64,000 bases of DNA, taken from NCBI GenBank assembly GCA_045539515.1, contig JAZQFN010000044.1, forward strand, positions 1 through 64,000, read 5' to 3'. Origin of the DNA: RGIG8748 sp045539515 (GTDB lineage: Bacteria > Bacillota > Clostridia > UMGS1810). How positions within the stretch are numbered: position 1 is the first letter of the stretch; each line of letters opens with the position of its first letter. Below are positions 52,628-62,014 of the stretch, in pieces. A program made the translations under genes and the position numbers. The notes below the pieces were generated by a model. It ran no database searches, was not told the origin of the DNA, and saw only the letters and a program-made list of their open reading frames with translations.

Positions 52628-53443
52628 TTAAAACATTCCTCTGTATTCTGTGGGTGTCATATTGGTATACTTTTTAAACATTCTTGAAAAATACGAATTA
52701 TCATACACCCCCACCGCCTTACTTACCTCGTACACCGACATATCGGTGGTGGCAAAAAGGGTCATTGCTCTGTAGACTTTAAGCTTATTGAAGTAAACTA
52801 TGGGCGATTCTCCAAAAGATGTTTTAAATTTTTTAACAAAATATGTGGGTTGCATATACGAGATTGAAGCGAGCTCATTGAGCTTTAGGGTTTTGTCAGT
52901 ATTTTGATGCATATAGCTTATTACTCCGTCAAAAGGTGTGGTAAGCTTTTTCTTTTCGCTATGCCTTAAGAGAAACTCTTTTATAACAAGGGAAATGTTA
53001 GCACAAAAAATCACATCATACATAGGATTCTTGTTCATTTCGTAGCGGAGAGAATCTTCAAAAAGCTTTGCAATAGCGGTAACATCATCTGTATGAATTA
53101 CAGGGTATGCCATATTCACACCCAAAGACTCATTCCACGGTTTGCCGTTTACATAGGCTTCAAAGTTAATTTCGTACATTGTAAGCTCACGGCACATACT
53201 AAAGTAGGAGCGCATCTTACCCTTTGGCATAAACACAAGGTCACCGGAGCGCAATATGTGGCTTTGCTCTTCAATAATAACACAGCACTCCCCTTCCACC
53301 ACAAAGAAAAAAGCATCGCTGTTGCCTATATGCCCCTTGGGGTCGCCCTTCCAGTTAATTGGCGGAAAATACAACTGAACAATCCTTGGTATAATATTAA
53401 AGCTTTCTATCATAGGGGTAAGGTAGGAATAAATGTTGTTCAT
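52628..53443 (-). CDS. AraC-family transcriptional regulator next to nagAB
   Basis: A 271-residue regulator: cupin sensor (F-F-V-V-E-G-E-C-C-V-I, S-G-D-L-V-F-M-P-K-G) and C-terminal double HTH (L-K-L-N-E-L-A-S-I-S-Y-M-Q-P-T-Y-F-V-K-K-F-K and V-G-V-Y-D-N-S-Y-F-S-R-M-F-K-K). ATG 53443 with AAAGGAG upstream is preferred over the longer start at 53500. It is divergent from nagA and so a likely regulator of amino-sugar use. No ligand can be inferred. Confidence 0.9.
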   Translation of the reverse strand: MNNIYSYLTPMIESFNIIPRIVQLYFPPINWKGDPKGHIGNSDAFFFVVEGECCVIIEEQSHILRSGDLVFMPKGKMRSYFSMCRELTMYEINFEAYVNGKPWNESLGVNMAYPVIHTDDVTAIAKLFEDSLRYEMNKNPMYDVIFCANISLVIKEFLLRHSEKKKLTTPFDGVISYMHQNTDKTLKLNELASISYMQPTYFVKKFKTSFGESPIVYFNKLKVYRAMTLFATTDMSVYEVSKAVGVYDNSYFSRMFKKYTNMTPTEYRGMF

Positions 53444-53568
53444 ATTACAGCTCCTTTTTGATGCATATTTTACAACAAAGTGCAATTTCGTCCTATACAA
53501 TCATTAAATACTGGCTTTAAAAAGCTATAGTTTTTACAATATTATTTTACAAAAGTCAAGATAATCCA

Positions 53569-53597
53569 TTTACGAAACAATTATACTATTCTATAAT
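53569..53597 (+). promoter_or_regulatory. Sigma-A promoter of nagAB
   Basis: TTTACG (53569-53574) and TATAAT (53592-53597), spacer 17, 35 bases upstream of nagA. Confidence 0.7.
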
Positions 53598-53631
53598 AAA
53601 CTTGTCAACATTAATTACAGGAGGATAAACA

Positions 53632-54798
53632 ATGATTAAAATAAAGAACGGAAAAGTAATAACAGATATCATTTCAGAAACTAATGTATACATAAAAGAC
53701 GGGAGGATTTTTGCCGTAACTGACGAAGAACTTCCTTGCCGTGAGGAAATTGATGCAAAAGGACTTTATGTTTCTCCCGGGTTTATAGACACCCATTGCC
53801 ACGGGGGCGGAAATCACGACTTTATGGACGGAAGTGTGGAAGCTGCAAAAGGCGCCATGAAAGCCCACTTTAAACACGGCACAACTACAATGCTGCCCAC
53901 AACCCTTTCGGAAAGTACGGAAGCAATTATGGGCGCCATAGCAGACATAAAACAGGCAATAGAAGAAGACGAAGACCTGCCCCATGTACCCGGTGTACAC
54001 CTGGAGGGCCCCTACTTTGCCAAAAGTCAGGCAGGCGCACAGGATTTGCGCTACATAGTGCCTCCTGTTAAAGAGGACTACACCAAAATATGCGAAACCT
54101 ACGGAAATTTTATTAAAAAGTATGCCTTTGCTCCCGAGCTTCCCGGAAGTGAGGAGTTTTGCAAGTACATAACCTCAAGAGGAATTATAGCATCAGCCGG
54201 TCACACAGAATGTACTTATGATGATATGCAGAAAATGTCGGACTGCGGTCTTACCATGGTAACTCACCTTTATTCCGCAATGAGCACAATTGTGAGAAAA
54301 GGCGGTTTCAGAATACTTGGCGCAATAGAAGCTACCTACCTTATGGATAATGTGTATGCCGAAGTTATTGCCGACGGACTTCACGTACCGCCGGAGCTTT
54401 TAAAGTTTATATACAAGTTCAAAGGTCCCGACAAAATGTGCCTTATAACAGACTCCATACGAGGTGCAGATATGCCCGAGGGTAAGTCTATTATAGGAAG
54501 TCTTAAGAACGGTCAGGATTGCATTATCGAGGGGGGTATTGCTAAGATGCCTGACAGAACCTGTTTTGCAGGAAGTGTAGCAACCACTGACAGACTTGTG
54601 AGAACATTCTACAAACAAGTGGGAGTGCCTCTCACCGATGCGGTAAAGATGGCATCGACCACTCCGGCTGTTGCTCACGGATTTAAAAACGTGGGTGCCA
54701 TAAAGGAAGGTTACGATGCAGACATCCTCTTCTTTGACGACGACATAAACATAAAGAAAATAATAATGAAAAGAAATAATAATATAAAAATTTATTAA
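53632..54798 (+). CDS. nagA: N-acetylglucosamine-6-phosphate deacetylase
   Basis: A 388-residue amidohydrolase. Metal and catalytic motifs are D-T-H-C-H-G-G-G, H-L-E-G-P-Y-F, S-A-G-H-T-E-C, H-L-Y-S-A-M and T-D-S-I-R-G. It converts GlcNAc-6-phosphate to GlcN-6-phosphate and acetate. It is followed 17 bases later by nagB, the next pathway step. ATG 53632 has AGGAGG. With the nearby sugar-binding protein and heparinase-type protein it suggests use of amino-sugar polymers. Confidence 0.93.
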   Translation: MIKIKNGKVITDIISETNVYIKDGRIFAVTDEELPCREEIDAKGLYVSPGFIDTHCHGGGNHDFMDGSVEAAKGAMKAHFKHGTTTMLPTTLSESTEAIMGAIADIKQAIEEDEDLPHVPGVHLEGPYFAKSQAGAQDLRYIVPPVKEDYTKICETYGNFIKKYAFAPELPGSEEFCKYITSRGIIASAGHTECTYDDMQKMSDCGLTMVTHLYSAMSTIVRKGGFRILGAIEATYLMDNVYAEVIADGLHVPPELLKFIYKFKGPDKMCLITDSIRGADMPEGKSIIGSLKNGQDCIIEGGIAKMPDRTCFAGSVATTDRLVRTFYKQVGVPLTDAVKMASTTPAVAHGFKNVGAIKEGYDADILFFDDDINIKKIIMKRNNNIKIY

Positions 54799-54815
54799 TA
54801 AAGGAGAAAATTAAA

Positions 54816-55547
54816 ATGGAAATCAGAATTTGCGAAAACCCCGATACCCTGGGAAAGAGTGTGGCAGAATACACCGCAAAATGCATTAACGATGCAATAA
54901 GAGAAAAGGGCGAAGCAAGAATTGCCCTCTCTACAGGTGCATCACAGTTTGACACAATTAAGCACCTTGTACAGCAGGATGTAGATTGGAGCAAGGTTGA
55001 AATGTTCCATCTTGACGAATATGTCGGCATGGACGAGAGCCACGGCGCAAGCTTCAGAAAATACCTTAAGGAAAGATTTGTAAATCAAGTTAAAAACCTT
55101 AAAGCGGCTCACTTTGTTGACGGCACAAAGGAATGCATCAAGACCCTTACCGAAGAAATAAGAAAGTCCCCTATTGACATCGGTCTTATAGGCATCGGCG
55201 AAAACAGCCACATTGCTTTTAACGACCCACCGGCAGACTTTGACACAAAGGAAGCATACATCATAGTAAACCTTGACGAAAAATGCAGAAAGCAGCAGCT
55301 TGGCGAGGGCTGGTTCCCCACTTTGGAGGATGTGCCCAAACAGGCAATTTCCATGACAGTATATCAGATAATGCAGTGCAAGAAAATTGTATCCTGTGTG
55401 CCCTACCCGGTGAAGGCTGATGCAATTGAAATGACTCTTAAGACAAAGGAAACCACACCTATGGTTCCTGCAACAAAGCTTAAGGAGCATCCCGATTTTA
55501 TACTCTATGCAGATATGGACAGTGCAAAGGGAATAATAAATTTCTGA
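54816..55547 (+). CDS. nagB: Glucosamine-6-phosphate deaminase
   Basis: A 243-residue isomerase-fold enzyme: L-S-T-G-A-S-Q-F at the phosphate loop, H-L-D-E-Y-V-G-M, G-I-G-E-N-S-H-I-A-F-N-D-P-P with catalytic His/Asp, and the basic end near V-P-A-T-K-L-K-E-H. It converts GlcN-6-phosphate to fructose-6-phosphate and ammonia. It forms an operon with nagA. ATG 54816 has an AAAGGAG site. Length and motifs are normal. Confidence 0.94.
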   Translation: MEIRICENPDTLGKSVAEYTAKCINDAIREKGEARIALSTGASQFDTIKHLVQQDVDWSKVEMFHLDEYVGMDESHGASFRKYLKERFVNQVKNLKAAHFVDGTKECIKTLTEEIRKSPIDIGLIGIGENSHIAFNDPPADFDTKEAYIIVNLDEKCRKQQLGEGWFPTLEDVPKQAISMTVYQIMQCKKIVSCVPYPVKADAIEMTLKTKETTPMVPATKLKEHPDFILYADMDSAKGIINF

Positions 55548-55576
55548 AACTTTAAACAAGACAAACACTAACAAAA

Positions 55577-55677
55577 ATGTCATTCTGAGCGTAGCCGTAG
55601 GCGAAGTCGAAGAATCTCCATAGTAAGTGAGATTCTCATTTGCAAGGAAGATTCCTCACATACGTTCGGAATGACAT
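55577..55677. repeat. Dispersed hairpin repeat (CATTCTGA family), copy 1
   Basis: It starts ATGTCATTCTGAGCG and ends GGAATGACAT, so the ends pair. The inner part GTAGCCGTAGGCGAAG... is shared with other copies. It lies between nagB and the oxidoreductase gene. Confidence 0.75.
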
Positions 55678-55750
55678 ATGGGGTTTGTACTCATAATAAT
55701 TCATCAATGATAAATATCATTTTATTTCCCTTAAGAAAGGAACAAGTAAT

Positions 55751-57034
55751 ATGAAAAAATATGCATTAGTAGGCACAGGAAACCGCGGACTGCAGTCTTA
55801 CATGATGCCTATGGTTGACGAAGTGGACGATGCGGCAAATCTTGTGGCTGTATGTGACAAAAATCTAAAACGTGCAAAAGCTGCAGTTAAGCTTTGTGGC
55901 AAAGACGTTAATATTTACACAGACTTTGCCAAAATGATTGAAACCGAAAAGCCCGACACCGTAATTATAACCACCAAGGATGCCAACCACTCGGACTACA
56001 TAATAAAGGCAATGGAAATGGGCTGTGATGTAATCAGCGAAAAACCCCTTACCACAGACCCGAAAAAATTTAACGCCATATACAAATGTTACGAGAGAAC
56101 AGGCAGAAACCTTGTGGTAACCTTTAACTGTCGTTTTATGCCCTATTTTGTGCGCATTAAGGAGATACTGAATACCGGTGTAATCGGTGACATACTCTCC
56201 GTACATTTTGAATGGGCGTTGGACACACGTCACGGTGCAGACTACTTCCGCAGATGGCACAGAGAAAGACGAAATTCCGGCTCCCTTTTGGTACACAAGT
56301 CCACCCATCACTTTGACATACTCAACTGGCTTATAGACGAAGACCCGGTTAAGGTAAATGCCTTTGGCACCAAGAGATTTTACGGACCCACAAGGGAAAA
56401 TCGAAGCGAAAGATGCCTTACCTGCCCTCACAAAGCAAAGTGTGAGTTCTACTACGACATAGAGCACGACGAATTTTTAAGAAAACTCTACCTGGAATGT
56501 GAGGACGAGGACGGATACTACAGAGATAAATGCGTGTTCTCCGAGGAAATTGACATTGAGGATTCCGTGGCTATAAACATTAAGTATTCCAAGGGTACGG
56601 TTGTTTCCTACTCACTTACAGCACACTCACCCTATGAAGGCTCAAAGATTGTGATAAACGGCACTAAAGGCCGCCTTGAAGCCGAAAACTTTGCAGACCT
56701 TGTAAATCTTGGAAAAAATAAGATGGAAATACGTGCGTACAACAGACTTGGTGAAGCCCAGGTTTACCACTTGAACCCCGAAAAGATGCTTACGTACAAC
56801 ACTCCTGTTCTGCCAAGAAGCAAGGGCGGTGATATATACGGTGCTCACGGCGGTGCCGATGTAATAATGAGAGATATGCTGTTCCGTGGTTTCCATGAGG
56901 ACAAACTCCACCAGATGGCAGATATACGTGCCGGTGCCATGAGTCTTGCTGTAGGTTTTGCGGCAAATATCTCTATGTCAGAAGACAGAGCCGTGTATGT
57001 AAACGAGCTTTTTGACAACGTAAAAGTAAAATAA
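55751..57034 (+). CDS. Gfo/Idh/MocA-family oxidoreductase
   Basis: A 427-residue NAD(P)-dependent oxidoreductase. The Rossmann motif G-T-G-N-R-G is at residue 8, and S-E-K-P-L-T-T with the conserved catalytic Lys is near 100. H-K-S-T-H-H-F-D lies in the substrate domain. A Cys cluster C-L-T-C-P-H-K-A-K-C in the middle, of unknown role, is unlike most family members but occurs in glycan-linked ones. It is preceded by a hairpin repeat and follows nagAB, so it probably acts on a sugar or sugar derivative. Substrate unknown. Confidence 0.88.
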   Translation: MKKYALVGTGNRGLQSYMMPMVDEVDDAANLVAVCDKNLKRAKAAVKLCGKDVNIYTDFAKMIETEKPDTVIITTKDANHSDYIIKAMEMGCDVISEKPLTTDPKKFNAIYKCYERTGRNLVVTFNCRFMPYFVRIKEILNTGVIGDILSVHFEWALDTRHGADYFRRWHRERRNSGSLLVHKSTHHFDILNWLIDEDPVKVNAFGTKRFYGPTRENRSERCLTCPHKAKCEFYYDIEHDEFLRKLYLECEDEDGYYRDKCVFSEEIDIEDSVAINIKYSKGTVVSYSLTAHSPYEGSKIVINGTKGRLEAENFADLVNLGKNKMEIRAYNRLGEAQVYHLNPEKMLTYNTPVLPRSKGGDIYGAHGGADVIMRDMLFRGFHEDKLHQMADIRAGAMSLAVGFAANISMSEDRAVYVNELFDNVKVK

Positions 57035-57050
57035 CCTTACACAAAAAACA

Positions 57051-57073
57051 AAAGGTGTGCCGCGGCACACCTT
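57051..57073. terminator. Bidirectional terminator after the oxidoreductase
   Basis: AAAGGTGTGCCGCGGCACACCTTT is a near-perfect palindrome with T-rich or A-rich flanks. It serves convergent genes. Confidence 0.85.
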
Positions 57074-57089
57074 TCATTTTTATATAGAA

Positions 57090-58670
57090 TTATTTATAAT
57101 CCTTGGGGTTAACCTTTTCAGGATTCTGCTTCTTGTATTCAAGAACTGCTGCACGAGTTTTCTTGAAGTCAGCTTCAGCCTCCTGGTGAGTTTCAATGTA
57201 GTTATCCATCTGTACCTGTACATGCTTCATATACTTGTCGATACCTGCAATCTTAAGAGCTTCTTTTTCCTTCTTGATGGCAGCATCAACATTGGGAACT
57301 GCACCGTACATTCTGGGAGAAGAATATTCGGTAAATACATCATTGAGCTGAACTGCAAGAGATGCCATTTCACCTTCGGAGTTGATTGCACAGTTAACGA
57401 GAGGATCGGAAACAGCAATGCTGTTCATTTCTTCAACAAGGTCTAATGCATAAGGATAGTCATACTGTGTTGCAAACTCATATTTCTTATTCTTAATACC
57501 AAGATTAGGTGCTGCATAGTTCTGGCTCTTGGGAATATACTCGCCTTTTTCATTAAGCTCGTAGTGCTTACCTTCAATACCGTGTATAAGAAGGTTGTGC
57601 ATTTCTTTGTCTGCATAAATAGCATCGATAACCTTAAGAGCGGCTGCCTTCTGCTTGGAGGTTGCACTTACTGCAACTGCACAGTTAAGGTAACCGTAGG
57701 TCTTCTGGAGCTTGGAGTACATAGAGTAGAATCTTACGTCCCACTTGTCTGCACCTTCAATCTTCTTTAAGTCGTTGTAAAGAACGTTTGCAGATGCAGG
57801 ACTGGAAGTCCATGCAAAAGCACTCTTACCATTTCTTAAGGATTCTTCTGCAGTGGTGTTGTTGGAGAGAACAGACTTGGAGAATACACCGTTATCGTAC
57901 CATTTTTTAACTGTATTTGAATATTCCTTAACCTCAGGCTTATCTATAGCAATGAAGAGTTCTCTGTCATCGTCAAATACACTGTAGTAGTAGTGACCGC
58001 CAAAGGAAAGTGAACCGGGAGCAGCCCAGCCCCAGTCGGAAGCCCACATGGAGAATATCATCCAGGGAGAACCACCTGCAGCATTGTAGGGAACTATATT
58101 GGTCTGACCCTTCTTGTTGAGGTCTGCAACACCCATAAGGAATGCATCAATATCGTCGATGGTGTTGAGGTTATCTATACCAACCTTATCCATAAGGTCA
58201 CCACGAGCAACAATTACTCTGTTGGGGGAATACTTATTGATACCGGGGATTGCATAGTACTTACCTTCAAACTGTGCGGCATTGAGCATTTCTCTGCCGT
58301 TTTCCCACATGTAGGGTGCGTATTTCTTGAAGTCTTCTTCCTTAAGCTCCATAAATGCATCCTTGGATACATTCTGCCAGTAACCGAGCCAGTCGGGGCA
58401 AAGGATAAGGTCAAAGCCATCGCCTGCGGCAAACTTAAGGTCATACTGAGTCTGGTCTATGTACTCAAACTTAACAGTATAGCCTGTTTTTTCCTTCAAC
58501 ATTGCGTTGAATTTTTCAAATACTTCGGGATTGTCGGAAGCTTCTGTACCAACAACAACCCATGTGATTTCTCCGGATTCTTCCTCATTTTTACCGCATC
58601 CTACAAAAAGGCTTGCAGCAAGCACAAGAACGAGAAGAAGTGAAATTAGTCTTAATTTTTTCATTTTCAT
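57090..58670 (-). CDS. Extracellular solute-binding lipoprotein (carbohydrate ABC type)
   Basis: A 526-residue lipoprotein. The signal peptide ends F-V-G-C. The mature protein has the family-1 substrate-binding fold (Y-D-L-K-F-A-A-G-D-G-F-D-L-I-L, Y-A-I-P-G-I-N-K-Y, F-A-W-T-S-S-P-A) plus a long DUF3502-like C-terminal part. It binds a sugar or oligosaccharide for an ABC importer. No permease or ATPase is in the window, so it is an orphan or works with components elsewhere. ATG 58670 is used; an ATG two codons later is also possible. Confidence 0.88.
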   Translation of the reverse strand: MKMKKLRLISLLLVLVLAASLFVGCGKNEEESGEITWVVVGTEASDNPEVFEKFNAMLKEKTGYTVKFEYIDQTQYDLKFAAGDGFDLILCPDWLGYWQNVSKDAFMELKEEDFKKYAPYMWENGREMLNAAQFEGKYYAIPGINKYSPNRVIVARGDLMDKVGIDNLNTIDDIDAFLMGVADLNKKGQTNIVPYNAAGGSPWMIFSMWASDWGWAAPGSLSFGGHYYYSVFDDDRELFIAIDKPEVKEYSNTVKKWYDNGVFSKSVLSNNTTAEESLRNGKSAFAWTSSPASANVLYNDLKKIEGADKWDVRFYSMYSKLQKTYGYLNCAVAVSATSKQKAAALKVIDAIYADKEMHNLLIHGIEGKHYELNEKGEYIPKSQNYAAPNLGIKNKKYEFATQYDYPYALDLVEEMNSIAVSDPLVNCAINSEGEMASLAVQLNDVFTEYSSPRMYGAVPNVDAAIKKEKEALKIAGIDKYMKHVQVQMDNYIETHQEAEADFKKTRAAVLEYKKQNPEKVNPKDYK

Positions 58671-58734
58671 TGCCCTTTCATATAATTTTTGACAAAAAGC
58701 AACTCCGTATCAGTACTAATGCCATGTTATGATT

Positions 58735-58815
58735 ACGAAAGTCTGTGAGAATCTTCCTGACAAACGAGCGTTCATTTTGTCGTTGAGATTCTTCACTGTC
58801 ATTTTGAATGACAAC
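58735..58815. repeat. Degenerate dispersed hairpin repeat (CATTCTGA family), copy 2
   Basis: Contains GAGAATCTTCCT, GAGATTCTTCACT and GTCATTTTGAATGAC, the repeat's core and end motifs, in a less regular order than copies at 55577 and 61389. Upstream of the lipoprotein gene. Confidence 0.5.
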
Positions 58816-58865
58816 TGCTTAAAGCATCAAAACATACGAAAGTTGCTTTTTGCGATTATATGTGA

Positions 58866-61352
58866 TTATTTATTAAGTTCCTTTACAAATACCACGTAAA
58901 GTCCGGAGTTACCGGGGGTTTTCATGGTAATTGTGCCGGGCTGAACTTCCCTTGTGTATACATGGCGCATATTTCTGATTTGTGAGCCGCTGTATGTATA
59001 CTGGAGGGAGTCTGCAGCATCAAGAAGCACATAACCATAGCCGTCAGCCACAAGACCGGGATGTTCATCGCCGCAGAACACTATAATCTCCGCAGGACGG
59101 TTTACCTTAAAGGTGTATAAGGGACGCGGTATATAGTCTTCTTCGACCTTAGGAAAAATATATATCGTTTTTCCATCTTTATCTTTTTCTCCGCTATCAA
59201 CTTTCTCATAGTTATTGTACATACAAGCAATAGCACTTGAGGAACCATCGTCATACTTTATGTTGGACTGAAGGAAGATAGCATCATCAAGGTCGTATGA
59301 GCCGGGATATGAAGAAATGCTTCCTGTGCCGTTATACCTTGATGTGTCCTTAAGACCTAATCTGTCCATAGCAATACTCTGGTTGGTGTCCTCTGCATCA
59401 AAAATTTCCGGAACGGGAAGAGGCAGATTATTGTCATTCATATTGATTGTAGCCCCGTTGTAGGTAACGGTTTCTGTGGGACGAGCCACATCTGTAACAA
59501 GAGCTACGGGTGCTTCTTCAATTTCTTTAACCTTAGCTGCTATCTCTGCAACAGAAATAAACTTTTCCAGCTTTGTGGGAGTAGTTGCATTGGGTGTTGC
59601 AATGTCGTACTTCTGGATAAGCTCCGGGGTTAAAGTATATGCCTTTTGTGATTTATTTCCGGTAAGAGCATCATTCATGAAAAATGCATATTTACGTATC
59701 TTGTAGCTTGCAGCTGAAGCATAGGTATATGTAACATCATCCTGAGTATATGTTTCACTGTAACTATTGCTTGTTGAATAGAGCATAAGGTCTGTCATGT
59801 CTATCATTTTGTTTGCTACCCAATATGCACAGGGAAGATACTTGGATAAATCCTGATATCTTGTTGCTATTGTTGTGTCCCGAGATACAGTGTCACCGGT
59901 TGCGGAACCGTCAAAGTATACGGTAGCACTCTGGGTAACTACATGAACATCAACAGGCTCATCTACGTAGAATTCAAATATCATATCATCTGTGGTAGCA
60001 CAAGTGTAGCCAGCAGAAGGAATAGCAATGTAGTTGCAGCCCAGAAGAGTGGAATTTACCATGTAGAATCCAAGACCACCGCTTACCGGCTCACGGGTAC
60101 CACCATTGGTAACACGGGAACCGGAAACAAGATAATGATCGTTTGCTACAAATTTGTCATATACGGGAACATATACCGCCTTTTCCGCACCGTCAGCCAC
60201 CTTATACATTTTAACGGTATATCCTTCATGAATTACAGATTTTTCACCATCCACTGTGGTGTTGTTGGGATCTACGGTTGTGCCCTCAGCCATGCCCTGA
60301 TAAGCGCTAAGCTGACCATAGGTGGCTCTTTCTTCTACAAAAGGTTCCAAAAGGCGGTTGTCTGCATAAGCGGAATCGTAGTCATATGCAGTTATGACAC
60401 CGCTGTCTTTAACCCAGTTTATAGGTGTGGAATCCTGATAGAGAACTGTGTTTTTATCTGTTCCCGAGGTTTTGGGTACTATTACAAGAACAGAGGTTTT
60501 TCCTGCAACACCCTTTACCTGAAGAGTAACTTTTCCGGCAGTGTCATATGACTTAACATGATCGTAATACTTTGTTGTTGAGCCTGCAATACCACCGGTA
60601 GTTCCGTTTTCTACAAAATCGGAAACAACAAGTTCATTGATATCATAGTTTATTGTGATAACTTCTTCTGCCTCTCTGGAGTAGTATGCCTTAGTAGTAT
60701 CCTTACCGGTATTTGCGCTATCGTTGGGATTGTGAACTGTGCGTGTGTCTACAATTCTTGCTCCGCTGCCGATGGTGATAACAGACTGCATAGCTTCGTA
60801 GTCTGTGGCAACATCAACGTCAATGGAGCTGTCCTTTGTCTTGTAGGTTATCTTGGGAAGATCGATATCGCCGTCGGCATCTGTGTCAGAAAGCTTTACT
60901 GTGTAGGTATCCTTACTGAAGCTTAATGCCTCCCCTGCCGCTGTTGCAAAGGGAACACCGTCAAAGTAGATTTCTACATCGGCTTCTGTAGCAACCGCAA
61001 GGTCTGCGGCAACTGTAAGAGGAGTAGCCTTGTCGTCTGCGTTCCAGATAAAGGATTTAACTGTGTTTGATTCAGCTTCTTTTTCCACTGTTGTCTTTAA
61101 AAAAGCATCCTTGGCATTTTCGGCGCTTTCACTTACATCGTAGTCAACCACGCTGCCGGAAGCATCGTATACAGCTGTAACAAGTTTAGCCTCAGAGGAA
61201 AGACCTCTTACGGCAACTGTTGCTGTAACCTTAAGCTCATTGGTTTCGTGGTTAATAAGACCGATATTAGCGGCAAAAGCTACTGCTGAAAGCTGAAGAA
61301 CCATGGCAAGAACAAGTATTAAAGACAAAGTAAGTTTAAAATACTTTTTCAT
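58866..61352 (-). CDS. Large secreted protein of unknown function in the glycan locus
   Basis: An 828-residue exported protein. The signal peptide ends V-A-F-A-A near residue 28. The N-terminal domain has the Ig/FN3-like V-T-A-V-Y-D-A-S-G and V-K-S-F-I-W-N-A-D-D motif. Y-F-D-G elements and D-T-D-A-D-G-D-I-D (Ca-binding-like) follow. The middle and C-terminus are beta-rich with many Thr, Tyr and Asp, and the end reads L-Y-V-V-F-V-K-E-L-N-K. There is no catalytic motif that I can assign. It lies between the sugar-binding protein and the heparinase-type gene, so a polysaccharide-binding or wall-associated role is likely but unproven. Confidence 0.75.
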   Translation of the reverse strand: MKKYFKLTLSLILVLAMVLQLSAVAFAANIGLINHETNELKVTATVAVRGLSSEAKLVTAVYDASGSVVDYDVSESAENAKDAFLKTTVEKEAESNTVKSFIWNADDKATPLTVAADLAVATEADVEIYFDGVPFATAAGEALSFSKDTYTVKLSDTDADGDIDLPKITYKTKDSSIDVDVATDYEAMQSVITIGSGARIVDTRTVHNPNDSANTGKDTTKAYYSREAEEVITINYDINELVVSDFVENGTTGGIAGSTTKYYDHVKSYDTAGKVTLQVKGVAGKTSVLVIVPKTSGTDKNTVLYQDSTPINWVKDSGVITAYDYDSAYADNRLLEPFVEERATYGQLSAYQGMAEGTTVDPNNTTVDGEKSVIHEGYTVKMYKVADGAEKAVYVPVYDKFVANDHYLVSGSRVTNGGTREPVSGGLGFYMVNSTLLGCNYIAIPSAGYTCATTDDMIFEFYVDEPVDVHVVTQSATVYFDGSATGDTVSRDTTIATRYQDLSKYLPCAYWVANKMIDMTDLMLYSTSNSYSETYTQDDVTYTYASAASYKIRKYAFFMNDALTGNKSQKAYTLTPELIQKYDIATPNATTPTKLEKFISVAEIAAKVKEIEEAPVALVTDVARPTETVTYNGATINMNDNNLPLPVPEIFDAEDTNQSIAMDRLGLKDTSRYNGTGSISSYPGSYDLDDAIFLQSNIKYDDGSSSAIACMYNNYEKVDSGEKDKDGKTIYIFPKVEEDYIPRPLYTFKVNRPAEIIVFCGDEHPGLVADGYGYVLLDAADSLQYTYSGSQIRNMRHVYTREVQPGTITMKTPGNSGLYVVFVKELNK

Positions 61353-61388
61353 TTTAATTCATCTTCTTTCTAATAGATATTAGTTTTT

Positions 61389-61473
61389 GTCATTCTGAAC
61401 GTAGTGAAGAATCTTCCTTTTCAATGAGAATCTCACCGGTTATGGAGATCCTTCGGCTACGCCTCAGGATGAC
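61389..61473. repeat. Dispersed hairpin repeat (CATTCTGA family), copy 3
   Basis: TTTTTGTCATTCTGAACGTAG... to ...CGCCTCAGGATGACAAAA. The ends are complementary. It shares GAAGAATCTTCC and GATCCTTCGGCTACGCC with the other copies. Confidence 0.8.
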
Positions 61474-61684
61474 AAAAGTGGGTTAAAACGTGAAATTCAC
61501 TGCATTCCACAGGCAGAACAAATCAGTATATCTTATTTTTTAGTTAATATTGTTTTTACTATGTATGTTAAGTACATAGTAAACCAAGGGTACCCTTGGT
61601 AAAAAATTCATTTTGTAGTATACAAGTTGTTTGGCTCCGTTTACACCGGCATATACGGATACAGGTGTAAACAGAGCAAAATAT

Positions 61685-61777
61685 ATAAATACGGGCGACT
61701 CCCAACCCCCACTCGAAACAGACAGAGGGAATAGGGTCTTAGCTTCGCTTGGGAAGAGTAAGCCGCCCTGTATTTAT
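61685..61777. repeat. Hairpin element with long imperfect terminal repeats
   Basis: ATAAATACGGGCGACTCCCAA at the left pairs imperfectly with TTGGGAAGAGTAAGCCGCCC plus TGTATTTAT at the right, with a loop of about 40 bases. A second GCCGCCCTGTATTTAT copy stands at about 61991-62006, so this element is itself repeated locally. No transposase is present. Confidence 0.6.
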
Positions 61778-61877
61778 CAAGAATTAAAGGGAGAAAAAGT
61801 GAATCCGCCAAAGCAGGTAACACCTCATCCACCGCAAGCGGTCCCCAACTTCCATTAAAGCAGATTCAAGGCCATTT

Positions 61878-61955
61878 GTCATTCTGAACTTTAGTGAAGA
61901 ATCTTCTTTGCAAGGGAGATTCTTCGACTTCGCCTACGGCTACGCTCAGAATGAC
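61878..61955. repeat. Dispersed hairpin repeat (CATTCTGA family), copy 4
   Basis: GTCATTCTGAACTTTAGTG to GGCTACGCTCAGAATGAC. The ends pair. It includes GGAGATTCTTCGACTTCGCC, a close match to copy 1 read in reverse. Confidence 0.8.
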
Positions 61956-62014
61956 ATGTTGTGCCGTATTCTCTGCAGGAAGGCAGGTCGCCGCCCTGTA
62001 TTTATTTAAATAAT

